A stretch of DNA of 40,815 nucleotides from an uncultured Burkholderiales bacterium (GTDB lineage: Bacteria > Pseudomonadota > Gammaproteobacteria > Burkholderiales > Burkholderiaceae_E): positions 1-40,815 of the forward strand of contig CADEEH010000034.1 in the NCBI GenBank assembly GCA_902826305.1, given 5' to 3'. Positions 7,594-15,864 of this stretch are shown piece by piece (position 1 is the first letter of the stretch; each line of letters starts with the position of its first letter). The translations under genes and the position numbers were made by a program. The notes beneath the pieces were generated by a model. That model searched no databases. It was not told the origin of the DNA and was given only the letters and a program-made list of their open reading frames with translations.

Positions 7594-8079
7594 ATGCCCG
7601 AAGCGATCACGATCCAACTGACAGTCAACGGACGTCCGGTGCAGCGGGTGGTCGAACCGCGGCTGCTGCTGTGCGATTTCCTGCGCGAGGAACTCGCGCT
7701 CAAGGGCACACACGTCGGCTGTGAACACGGCGTCTGCGGCACCTGCAACGTGCTGCTCGACGGGCGCACCGCCCGTTCGTGCCTGACCCTCGCGGTGCAG
7801 GCCGACGGCGCCGAGGTGCGCACCGTCGAGTCGCTGGCACGCGGCGGCAAGTTGTCCGCGGTGCAGCAGGCGTTCTGGGAGAAACACGGCCTGCAGTGCG
7901 GCTTCTGCACACCCGGCATGCTGCTCAGTGCGGTCGAACTGCTGGAGAAGAATCCGTCGCCGAGCGACGACGAGATCCGCGAGGCGATCTCGTCGAACCT
8001 GTGCCGCTGTACCGGCTACTACAACATCATCGAGGCGGTCCGCCACGCCGCGACGCTGATTCGGGAGGAAAAGCAGTGA
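7594..8079 (+). CDS. Molybdenum hydroxylase 2Fe-2S (small) subunit, CoxS-like
   Basis: 161 residues. The plant-type ferredoxin domain carries C43, C48, C51 and C63 (GCEHGVCGTC... C), and the helical domain carries C102, C105, C137 and C139 (QCGFCTPGM, NLCRCTGY), giving the two 2Fe-2S clusters of this family. All eight ligands are present. It shuttles electrons between the Mo and FAD subunits. Its stop overlaps the GTG start of the large subunit gene (GTGA), which indicates coupled translation and fixed stoichiometry. Confidence 0.97.
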   Translation: MPEAITIQLTVNGRPVQRVVEPRLLLCDFLREELALKGTHVGCEHGVCGTCNVLLDGRTARSCLTLAVQADGAEVRTVESLARGGKLSAVQQAFWEKHGLQCGFCTPGMLLSAVELLEKNPSPSDDEIREAISSNLCRCTGYYNIIEAVRHAATLIREEKQ

Positions 8080-10565
8080 ACAAGCCGACGATCCCCGCGC
8101 ACATTCCGGCCGAGAACTACATCCCGAAGTCGACGCAGCGCGAGTCCCCGCAGCCCGACTACACCTGGATCGGCAAGAACATGAAGCGGGTCGAGGACCC
8201 GCGGCTGCTGACCGGCCAGGGCGGCTACATCGACGACGTCGTGCTGCCGAACATGGCCCACGCGGCGATCCTTCGATCGGACCGCGCCCATGCGCGGATC
8301 AAGCGGATCGACACCCGCCAGGCCGAGGCACTGCCCGGTGTCGTGCTGGTGATGACCGGTGCCCAGGCCAAGGAGCAGACCGGGCCGACCGCGCAGTTCG
8401 CCAGCCCGCCGGTCGTGCAGTACTGCATGGCCGTCGACCGCGTCCGGCACGTCGGCGAAGCCGTCTGCGCGGTCGTCGCCGAGAACCGGTACATCGCCGA
8501 GGACGCCTGTGAACTGATCGAGGTCGAATACGAGGACCTGCCGGTGGTCAGCGATCCGCTGGACGCGATGGAGGCCACCGGCGACGCGGTGCTGCACCCG
8601 GATCGTGGTCCGACCAACGTCGCGCACCGGCATACCTATCGTTTCGGGCCGGTCGAGCAGCACTTCCAGAAGGCCGAGGTCGTCGTGCGGCGCAAGCTGC
8701 GCTGGGGCCGCTCCGGTGGCCAGCCGCTGGAGACCGTGGGTGCGGTCGCCGACTACCAGCTCGGCACCGGCAAGTTCACCGTCCACTGCAACAGCTCGTT
8801 CCTGAACTATGTCGGCTGGCTGGTCGGTGCCTCGCTCGGCGTTCCGGCGCACAAGATCAACCTGATTCCGATGACCACCGGCGGCAGCTTCGGCAGCAAG
8901 CTGTTCACCCACAAGGTGCTGACGCTGACCGCGACACTCGCCCGCGCGGCGGGCCGGCCGGTCAAGTACATCGAGGACCGGCTCGACAATACGATGAACT
9001 GCGACAACCACGGCTCCGACCGGATCTACGACTGCCAGCTCGCGCTGACGAAGGACGGCCGGATCCTGTCGCTGAAGTTCCAGGTGATCGACGACTACGG
9101 CGCGTACCTGCAGTTCGGCTACGGCACCCATGGCAACTCGTTGTGCCAGATCGTGGGTCCGTACCAGATCGGCTCCATCGAGATGGAGCTGGTCGCCGTG
9201 TTGACCAACAAGTGCCAGCAGGGTGCGTACCGCGGTTTCGGCTCGGAGGTCACCAACTGGATGATCGAGCGGATGGTCGATGCCGCCGCCGACGAACTGA
9301 AGCTGGACCGCTTCGAGATCCGCCGGCGCAACTTCATCCGTCCCGAGCAGTTCCCGTACGTGATCCCGACCGGCAACGTCTACGACAGCGGCAACTATCC
9401 GGCGGTGCTCGACGAGGCGTTGCGGCTGGCGAACCTGGACGACTGGCGGCGGATCCAGAAGGAAGGCCGCGCGCAGGGTCGCTGCATCGGCATCGGGTTG
9501 GCGACCTGCCAGGAGCGCAGCGTGTTCAGCGCGACCGAGTTCTGGTCGCTGAACCCGACCGACAATCCGGGCTTCCAGCTGACCAGTTCTCCCGAGGGCA
9601 CCGCGATCCGGGTCGACACCGGCGGCAACATCCGGGTCACGCTCGGCTCGCCGTTCTGGGGCAACAGCTCCGAGACGATGGCGGTGCAACTGGTCGCCGA
9701 GCAGTTCCAGGTCGATCCGGCCACCGTCAGTGTCGTCTACGCGGACACCGACAGCAGCCTGACCTCGACCGGTCCCGGCGGCAGCCGTTTCACCGTGATG
9801 ATCGCCGGTGCGATCGTCGGCGCGGCCGGCAAGGTCAAGGAGAAGATGCGCAGGGTCGCCTCGCGCATGCTCGAGGCCGGTCCCGACGACCTGGAATTCC
9901 GTCGCGGCATGATCGGCGTCAAGGGTGTGCCGAAGATGGAGAAGTCGTTCGCCGAAGTCGCGATGTACACCCACTACTTCCGGCTCGACCTGCCCGAAGG
10001 CGACGACTGGTCCAGCGGCCTGGAAGCCAGCTACATGTACGACCATCCGCTGACGACGATGCCGGCCAAGGACCGCTCGCACCTGGGCATCTTCTATCCG
10101 ATCATGGGCCACATGGCACACATGGCGCTGGTCGAGGTCCATCCGGCCACCGGCAAGTGCGACATCCTCGACTACGTCGCGGTCCACGATGCCGGTACGG
10201 TCGTCAATCCGATGACGCTGGCCGGACACATCCGCGGCGGCACCGCGCAGGGCATCGGCAGCACGTTCTACGAGAAGTTCCACTACGACGAGAACGGCCA
10301 GCTGCTGACGGCGACATTCGCCGACTACCTGATCCCGACGGTGCACGAACTGCCCAGGGAGATCCGGGTCGGGCACGTGATCACGCCGTCGCCGTACACC
10401 GAATACGGCATCAAGGGCGGCGGCGAAGGCGGCCGCATGGGTGCGCCGGGCGCGCTGTGCAGCGCGGTCGAGGACGCCCTCGCCGACTACGGCGTACGTT
10501 GTGATGAACTGCCGCTGACCCCGTTGCGGCTGCGTACGCTGATCCGCCAGGCCAAGGCGCACTGA
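8076..10565 (+). CDS. Molybdenum hydroxylase large (molybdopterin) subunit, xanthine dehydrogenase family
   Basis: 829 residues from a GTG overlapping the small-subunit stop. GKNMKRVEDPRLLTGQGGYIDD near residue 30-50 is the usual start of the conserved region. The Mo-site loop reads QQGAYRGFG (about residues 381-390) where true CO dehydrogenase has AYRCSF, so a CO-oxidising role is unlikely. The late GIKGGGEGGRMGAP motif (about 777-790) holds the conserved catalytic glutamate of hydroxylases. The enzyme should insert a water-derived oxygen into a C-H bond of an aldehyde, N-heterocycle or acyl substrate. The HyuA/HyuB-like genes 21 bases downstream suggest that the hydroxylated product, perhaps a lactam or ketone, is processed next. 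Confidence 0.93.
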   Translation: MNKPTIPAHIPAENYIPKSTQRESPQPDYTWIGKNMKRVEDPRLLTGQGGYIDDVVLPNMAHAAILRSDRAHARIKRIDTRQAEALPGVVLVMTGAQAKEQTGPTAQFASPPVVQYCMAVDRVRHVGEAVCAVVAENRYIAEDACELIEVEYEDLPVVSDPLDAMEATGDAVLHPDRGPTNVAHRHTYRFGPVEQHFQKAEVVVRRKLRWGRSGGQPLETVGAVADYQLGTGKFTVHCNSSFLNYVGWLVGASLGVPAHKINLIPMTTGGSFGSKLFTHKVLTLTATLARAAGRPVKYIEDRLDNTMNCDNHGSDRIYDCQLALTKDGRILSLKFQVIDDYGAYLQFGYGTHGNSLCQIVGPYQIGSIEMELVAVLTNKCQQGAYRGFGSEVTNWMIERMVDAAADELKLDRFEIRRRNFIRPEQFPYVIPTGNVYDSGNYPAVLDEALRLANLDDWRRIQKEGRAQGRCIGIGLATCQERSVFSATEFWSLNPTDNPGFQLTSSPEGTAIRVDTGGNIRVTLGSPFWGNSSETMAVQLVAEQFQVDPATVSVVYADTDSSLTSTGPGGSRFTVMIAGAIVGAAGKVKEKMRRVASRMLEAGPDDLEFRRGMIGVKGVPKMEKSFAEVAMYTHYFRLDLPEGDDWSSGLEASYMYDHPLTTMPAKDRSHLGIFYPIMGHMAHMALVEVHPATGKCDILDYVAVHDAGTVVNPMTLAGHIRGGTAQGIGSTFYEKFHYDENGQLLTATFADYLIPTVHELPREIRVGHVITPSPYTEYGIKGGGEGGRMGAPGALCSAVEDALADYGVRCDELPLTPLRLRTLIRQAKAH

Positions 10566-10586
10566 TCCAGGAAGATCGCGACCACG

Positions 10587-12722
10587 ATGAGCGCAGTACT
10601 CGCCCAGGACAACGAACCCGGATACCTCGTCGGCGTCGACATCGGCGGCACCTTCACCGACTGCATCGTCATCGACGATGCCGGCCGGATCACGGCCACC
10701 AAGTCGTCGTCGACACCGGGCAACTTCTCCCAGGGGATGATCGACGCGATGCGCAAGGCGGCCGAGCGGCTCGAGCAGCCGTTCGACCGCTTCTGCCGCC
10801 GGATCCGGATGCTGACCCACGGCACGACCGTCGGCACCAACGCGCTGATCCAGCGCAAGGGCGCCCGGGTCGGCCTGCTGACGACCCGGGGGCACGAGGA
10901 CGCGATCCAGATCATGCGCGGATCACGCGGCGTGAATCAGCGCGACATCGTGCAGGTCGTGCACTTCCCGGACAGCCAGAAGCCCGATCCGATCGTGCCC
11001 AAGCGGCTGACCCACGGCATCTCCGAACGGATCGACTGCTTCGGCGACGTGGTGGTGCCGCTGAACGAGGACGAGGCACGGGTCGCGATCCGGGCGCTGC
11101 TCGCCGCGGGCTGCGACGCGATCGCGATCTGCTGCCTCTGGTCGTTCCGCAACGACCGGCACGAACGACGGCTGCGCGAACTGGTCGCCGAACTCGCCCC
11201 CGAGGTCTTCGTGTCGTGTTCGGTCGACATCGCGCCGCGCTGGGGTGAATACGAGCGGGTCACCGCCACGGTGCTCAACGCCTACATCGGCCCGGTGATG
11301 TCGCGTTACCTGGCCAGCCTGAGCCGCGAACTGGTCGAGAACCAGTACCGCCATCCGCTGCAGATCGCCCAGTGCGGCGGCGGCTCGGTGCCGGTCGAGC
11401 GGGCGATGACGATGCCGCTGCTGACACTCGATTCCGGGCCGGTCGCCGGTGTCACCGGGTCGGTCCACTTCGGCCGGCTGATGGGCATCGAGAACATCAT
11501 CACCACCGACATGGGCGGCACGTCGTTCGACGTCGGCATCATCGCCCGCGGCGAGCCGCAGTACTCGTTCATCTCCAACGTGATCCAGTACGACTACTTC
11601 CTGCCGAAGGTCGACATCGAGGCGATCGGCGCCGGCGGCGGCAGCCTGGCGGTGGTCGACACGCTGACGCGCACGATGCGGGTCGGCCCGCAGAGCGCCG
11701 GTGCCGACCCCGGCCCGGCCTGCTACGGCAAGGGCAACCTGCAGCCGACGGTGACCGATGCCGACGTGGTGCTCGGCTACCTCGACCCCGACAACTTCCT
11801 CGGCGGCGCGATGAAACTCGACCGGGCACGGGCGATCGAGGCGGTGCGCACGGTGGCCGATCCGATCGGACTGACGCTGCACGAGGCGGCCAGCGGCATC
11901 GCGAAGATCGCCGAGTTCAAGATGGCCGACATCATCCGCAAGATGACCGTCGAGAAGGGCCACGACCCGCGCGACTTCACGCTGTTCGCGTTCGGCGGCG
12001 CGGGCCCGGTCCACGCGGCGGTGTTCGGCGCCGAACTCGGCGTGCAGCGGGTGCTCGTGCCGCTGCGCGAGATCGCCTCGACCTGGTGTGCGTTCGGCGC
12101 CGCGTCGGCGGACGTGCTGCACGTGTTCGAGCAGGTCGACATCCAGTCGACCCCGTTCGAGGCGGCGCGGATCAACGCGGTGCTGTCCGACCTCGGCCGG
12201 CGCGCCGACCAGCAGCTCGATCGCGACGGCGTGGCCGCCTCCCGGCGCGGCTTCGCGTTCTCGATCGACATCCGCCACCGCGGCCAGATCAACGAGGTCG
12301 AGGTGCCGATCACCGGCGAGCGCCTCGAGGCCGGCTTCGAGCCCGGGCTGCGCGCCGCGTTCTACGAACGGTACGAGCAGTACTACGGCAAGGGTTCGTC
12401 GTATCGCGACTCCCGTCTCGAGATCGTCACGATGCGGGTGCGGGCGACGGCCAGCACACCGCGCCCGCGCCTCGAGCGCGCCGTCGAGATGACTGCCGAG
12501 CTGGCGCCCGCGGCGCGGCGCGGCGAACGCGAGGTCTACTGGGCCGATCTCGGCCAGGCGGTGGCCACCCCGATCTTCGACGGCGCCGCGCTGGTCCCGG
12601 GCAACCGGCTGCCGGGACCGTGTGTTCTCGAGACGGCACAGACCAATGTCGTCGTGCCGCCCGGCCGCACCGTGCGCGTGGACGAATTCGGCAACTTCGA
12701 GATCACCTTCGGCAGCCGCTGA
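10587..12722 (+). CDS. Hydantoinase/oxoprolinase family protein A (HyuA / acetone carboxylase beta-like)
   Basis: 711 residues with VGVDIGGTFTDC at about 15-26, the ATP phosphate-binding loop of the sugar-kinase fold. SGPVAGV and TTDMGGTSFDVGI (about 288-315) form the second phosphate loop, and AFGGAGPVHA lies near the end of the ATPase core. Family members couple ATP hydrolysis to opening of hydantoins or oxoproline, or to phosphorylation of ketone enolates before carboxylation. The partner HyuB-like gene follows after 16 bases. Because that partner has a fused acetone-carboxylase-gamma-like domain, a carboxylase is somewhat more likely than a hydantoinase, but the substrate is unknown. Confidence 0.92.
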   Translation: MSAVLAQDNEPGYLVGVDIGGTFTDCIVIDDAGRITATKSSSTPGNFSQGMIDAMRKAAERLEQPFDRFCRRIRMLTHGTTVGTNALIQRKGARVGLLTTRGHEDAIQIMRGSRGVNQRDIVQVVHFPDSQKPDPIVPKRLTHGISERIDCFGDVVVPLNEDEARVAIRALLAAGCDAIAICCLWSFRNDRHERRLRELVAELAPEVFVSCSVDIAPRWGEYERVTATVLNAYIGPVMSRYLASLSRELVENQYRHPLQIAQCGGGSVPVERAMTMPLLTLDSGPVAGVTGSVHFGRLMGIENIITTDMGGTSFDVGIIARGEPQYSFISNVIQYDYFLPKVDIEAIGAGGGSLAVVDTLTRTMRVGPQSAGADPGPACYGKGNLQPTVTDADVVLGYLDPDNFLGGAMKLDRARAIEAVRTVADPIGLTLHEAASGIAKIAEFKMADIIRKMTVEKGHDPRDFTLFAFGGAGPVHAAVFGAELGVQRVLVPLREIASTWCAFGAASADVLHVFEQVDIQSTPFEAARINAVLSDLGRRADQQLDRDGVAASRRGFAFSIDIRHRGQINEVEVPITGERLEAGFEPGLRAAFYERYEQYYGKGSSYRDSRLEIVTMRVRATASTPRPRLERAVEMTAELAPAARRGEREVYWADLGQAVATPIFDGAALVPGNRLPGPCVLETAQTNVVVPPGRTVRVDEFGNFEITFGSR

Positions 12723-12738
12723 AACCGGAGAACCGCCC

Positions 12739-15105
12739 GTGAACGCTCCCGAGAAGCTCTCGCCGAAGATCAGCGAAATGACCGGCGTCCGGTTCGACGG
12801 GCGCATCGAAGGCTACGTGCCGCCGCGCGAGCTGACGATCTCGCCCAAGCTCAGGCTGCACCGCGAGGCGACACCGGATATCGACCCGATCACCTACGAG
12901 GTGGTCCGCCATTCGTTGTGGCACGTCAACGAGGAACACGGCGCGACGATCCAGCGCATCTCCGGCTCGCCGGTGGCGATGTATGCCCTCGACCTGAATC
13001 CGTCGATCCTCACCGAGGACGGCGAGTTCGTCTACTTCGGCCCCTACATGCAGTACATGTCCGGGGTCACCGACACCCAGGTCAAGTGGATCCTCGAGTA
13101 CCGCAGCGACAACCCGGGGATCAAGGCCGGCGACATGTTCCTGGCCAACGACCCGTGGGTCGGCGCGGCGCACCAGCAGGACGTGATGCTGATCGCGCCG
13201 GTGTTCTGGGAAGGTGAGCTGTTCTGCTGGGTGACCAACTGCCTGCACCAGTACGACATCGGCGGGATGACCCCGTCGTCGTTCTGCGGCGCCGCCGAGA
13301 GCGCATACGACGAAGGCATCTGCATGCCGCCGGTCAAGATCGTCGAGAACCTCGAGATCCGGCGCGACATCGAGGAACTCTACCTGCGCGCCTCGCGCAA
13401 GCCCGAGGCGGTGGCACTCGACCTGCGCGCGCAGTTCGCCGGCAACCTGAGCGCCTGCAGCCGCATCACCGGGCTGATCGAGCGCTACGGGGCCAAGGTC
13501 GTCAAGGGCGTGATGCGACGCATCCTCGACAACGCAGAGACCGCGTTCCTCGACAAACTCGCCCGGCTTCCCGACGGGGTCTGGCGCGACCGGACCTACG
13601 TCGAATGCTGCCGGCCCGGTGACCGGCGCGCACACCAGGTGATGGTCACGCTGCGCAAGCAGGGCAACCGGCTGGTCTTCGAGAACGAAGGCACCGCGCC
13701 GCAGGACGGCGCGATGAACGCGACCTACTCCGGCTGGCGCGGCGCGATCATGGTCGCGCTGAACCAGCTGCTGTGCTGGGACCAGTATTTCGCGATCGGC
13801 GGCGCGCTGCGCCATGTCGATTTCGACGCGACCCCGGGCACGCTGAACTGCGCGCGTTTCCCGGCATCGGTGTCGACCGCGCCGGTGCAGGCGATGGAGA
13901 TCTCGCTCTACCCCGCCTACAACGTGTTGTCCAAGATGCTGTACAGCGATCCGCGGATGCGGCGCGACATCATGTGCATCGGCGGCACCAGCCAGTGGCC
14001 GGCGACGCTGTTCCGCGGCATCGACCAGTGGGGCGAGAAGTACGGCTATCTGCTGGTCGACCCGATCGGCGGCGCGATCGGTGCGTTCTCGATCGGCGAC
14101 GGTGTGTCCAACGGCGGCCAGTCACGCACGCCGATCTGCCGGCTGCCCAACGTCGAGCACAACGAGCAGTCGTTCCCGATCCTGATCCTGTACCGCAAGG
14201 AGGTGCTCGACTCCGGCGGCGCCGGCCGCTGGCGCGGCGGCCTGTCGGCAGAGACCTGCTTCATCCCGCACCACACCGACAAGATCGTCCACGACACGTT
14301 GTCCTCGGGCAATGCGATCCCGACCTCGACCGGCATGATGGGTGGTTATCCGGCGACGGTGAACATCTACGATTTCCGGCGCGACACCGACATCGCCGCG
14401 CGGCACGCGCGCAGCGAGATGATCGGCGACATCGCCGAGGTCTCGGGCACCGTCGACGAACTCGGCCTGCGCCAGAGCGACTTCCCGCAGTTTCCGGCGG
14501 ACGTGTACTCGGTGACCTGGACCGCCGCCGGCGGCTTCGGTGATCCGCTGGAACGCGGCCCCGAACACGTGCGCGCCGACGTGTTCGACAAGGGAGCCGT
14601 CTCGGCCGAGGCCGCGCGGGCGATCTACGGCGTGGTCTTCGACCGTGACGGCCAGGTCGATGCCGCCGCCACCCGCGCCGAGCGCGCCGGCCGGCGCGAG
14701 GCCTGCCGACAGCCCGGCTGGTCCGCGTATCTGGAAGGCGAAGTGCTGGCGCGAGTCACCGACAACCTCGCGCTGCGCGCGACCGCCGGCGGGCCGCATC
14801 ACGCGTGTGCGAAATGTGCGGCCGATCTCGGGCCGGTCGGGCAAAACTACAAACTCGCCTGTGTGCGCAGGAATCACGAGATCACGCTCGCCAACCCGAA
14901 CATCGGACGCTGGCAGCGCTACATCGACCAGGCGCCGGAATTCCGGCAGTTCCACTGCCCGGGCTGCGGCGCATTGATCGAAAACGAGGTGGCGCTGGCG
15001 ACCGACCCGGTGCTCGACGACATCCAGCTGGTGATCTCGGACGGCTGGCGCGCCGAGGATCAGCCGGCTGCGAAGCGTACCGAGATGCGGCCGAGCACGC
15101 CGTAG
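12739..15105 (+). CDS. Hydantoinase B-like protein fused to an acetone-carboxylase-gamma-like cysteine-rich domain
   Basis: 788 residues from GTG 12739 with GGAG upstream. Residues about 50-620 are the HyuB/acetone carboxylase alpha-type core: DPITYEVVRHSLWHVNEEHG, GDMFLANDPWVGAAHQQD with the metal-site region, and GGAGRWRGG and AAGGFGDP near the end of the core. The last ~110 residues are extra relative to a plain HyuB. They hold CxxC at 690/693 and CxxC at 740/743, plus C708, with wording (YKLACVRRN, FRQFHCPGCG) like the small zinc-binding gamma subunit of acetone carboxylase. The operon therefore looks like a ketone carboxylase with alpha and gamma fused. The 3' end overlaps the convergent hydratase gene by 46 bases. 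Confidence 0.88.
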   Translation: MNAPEKLSPKISEMTGVRFDGRIEGYVPPRELTISPKLRLHREATPDIDPITYEVVRHSLWHVNEEHGATIQRISGSPVAMYALDLNPSILTEDGEFVYFGPYMQYMSGVTDTQVKWILEYRSDNPGIKAGDMFLANDPWVGAAHQQDVMLIAPVFWEGELFCWVTNCLHQYDIGGMTPSSFCGAAESAYDEGICMPPVKIVENLEIRRDIEELYLRASRKPEAVALDLRAQFAGNLSACSRITGLIERYGAKVVKGVMRRILDNAETAFLDKLARLPDGVWRDRTYVECCRPGDRRAHQVMVTLRKQGNRLVFENEGTAPQDGAMNATYSGWRGAIMVALNQLLCWDQYFAIGGALRHVDFDATPGTLNCARFPASVSTAPVQAMEISLYPAYNVLSKMLYSDPRMRRDIMCIGGTSQWPATLFRGIDQWGEKYGYLLVDPIGGAIGAFSIGDGVSNGGQSRTPICRLPNVEHNEQSFPILILYRKEVLDSGGAGRWRGGLSAETCFIPHHTDKIVHDTLSSGNAIPTSTGMMGGYPATVNIYDFRRDTDIAARHARSEMIGDIAEVSGTVDELGLRQSDFPQFPADVYSVTWTAAGGFGDPLERGPEHVRADVFDKGAVSAEAARAIYGVVFDRDGQVDAAATRAERAGRREACRQPGWSAYLEGEVLARVTDNLALRATAGGPHHACAKCAADLGPVGQNYKLACVRRNHEITLANPNIGRWQRYIDQAPEFRQFHCPGCGALIENEVALATDPVLDDIQLVISDGWRAEDQPAAKRTEMRPSTP

Positions 15106-15860
15106 TCGACTCGCACCTCGTCACCCGGCACGACCTCGAGCGGGATCAGGCAGGTGCCGGTGGACACGAACTGGCCGGCGGCCAGCGTCAGGCCGAGCCC
15201 GGACAGCTCGTTGACCAGCCACGCCAACGCGATGCGTGGGTCACCGAGGACGTTGCTGCCGATGCCCTCGCGCCGGTAGCGGCATCCGCCGGCATCGAAC
15301 ACCTGGCCCTCGACCCGGTGCCGGCTCAGGTCAAGTGCGCGCCAATCGGCCGTCACCGGCGCGCTCAGCACGAACAGGTGGGCGCAGGCATCGTCGGCCA
15401 GCAGTTGCGGCGCACCGGCCTTGGCGAAATCGCGATAACGCGAGTCCGGCACCTCGAGTGACAACTGCAGCGCATCGACCGCGTCGAGCACCTCGTCGAC
15501 CGGATAGGGCGTGGCCCGCGGTCCCAGGTCGCGGCCGACCCGGAACGCGAACTCGGCTTCGGTCACCCGCATCAGGTTGCCTTCGAGCGACAGCGACGCG
15601 TCCGGCGCGAGCACCCGGCCCGAGAGCACACGACCGGCGAGGGGTCCGTCGACGCCGATGTGGGCCTGGCCCGCGCTGCTGGTCGCGGCGATCTTCCAGC
15701 CGACCACCGGTCGATCGGCGACCCGTGGCAGGTCCGCCTGGATCGCATACCCTTCGCCCCGGGTCGCCGGCCGAAGCGCCGGCGGCAGCGCATCCAGCTT
15801 GCGGCCGGACTGCCAGTGCTCCCACAGCAGACGCGCGGCGCCCTGGTCGGTCGATGTCAT
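15060..15860 (-). CDS. 2-keto-4-pentenoate hydratase / fumarylacetoacetate hydrolase family protein
   Basis: 266 residues from ATG 15860. VGWKIAATSSAGQAHIGVDGPLAG and RVTEAEFAFRVGRDL (about 105-119), with the ExE metal ligands, followed by LEVPDSRYRDF with the conserved Asp, identify the MhpD/DmpE-type hydratase-decarboxylase group. These enzymes add water to 2-hydroxypenta-2,4-dienoate-type substrates in aromatic meta-cleavage, or decarboxylate oxalocrotonate. No ring-cleavage genes are in the window. The start is 4 bases after the CoA-transferase stop, so the two form an operon. The C-terminus overlaps the HyuB-like gene tail-to-tail. Confidence 0.88.
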   Translation of the reverse strand: MTSTDQGAARLLWEHWQSGRKLDALPPALRPATRGEGYAIQADLPRVADRPVVGWKIAATSSAGQAHIGVDGPLAGRVLSGRVLAPDASLSLEGNLMRVTEAEFAFRVGRDLGPRATPYPVDEVLDAVDALQLSLEVPDSRYRDFAKAGAPQLLADDACAHLFVLSAPVTADWRALDLSRHRVEGQVFDAGGCRYRREGIGSNVLGDPRIALAWLVNELSGLGLTLAAGQFVSTGTCLIPLEVVPGDEVRVDYGVLGRISVRFAAG

Positions 15861-15864
15861 CGTC

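Noticed and set aside
6714-10565. Aerobic CO dehydrogenase operon
   Set aside because: The copper-site motif AYRCSF is missing and no cox accessory genes are present.
8019-10895. Long minus-strand open frame (958 codons) opposite the molybdenum hydroxylase large subunit
   Set aside because: It is the antisense shadow of a GC-rich gene with clear family motifs; its translation is Arg/Asp/His-rich and shows no domain.
10923-12806. 627-codon minus-strand frame opposite the HyuA-like gene
   Set aside because: Shadow of the HyuA-like coding sequence; no ribosome-binding site or recognisable motif.
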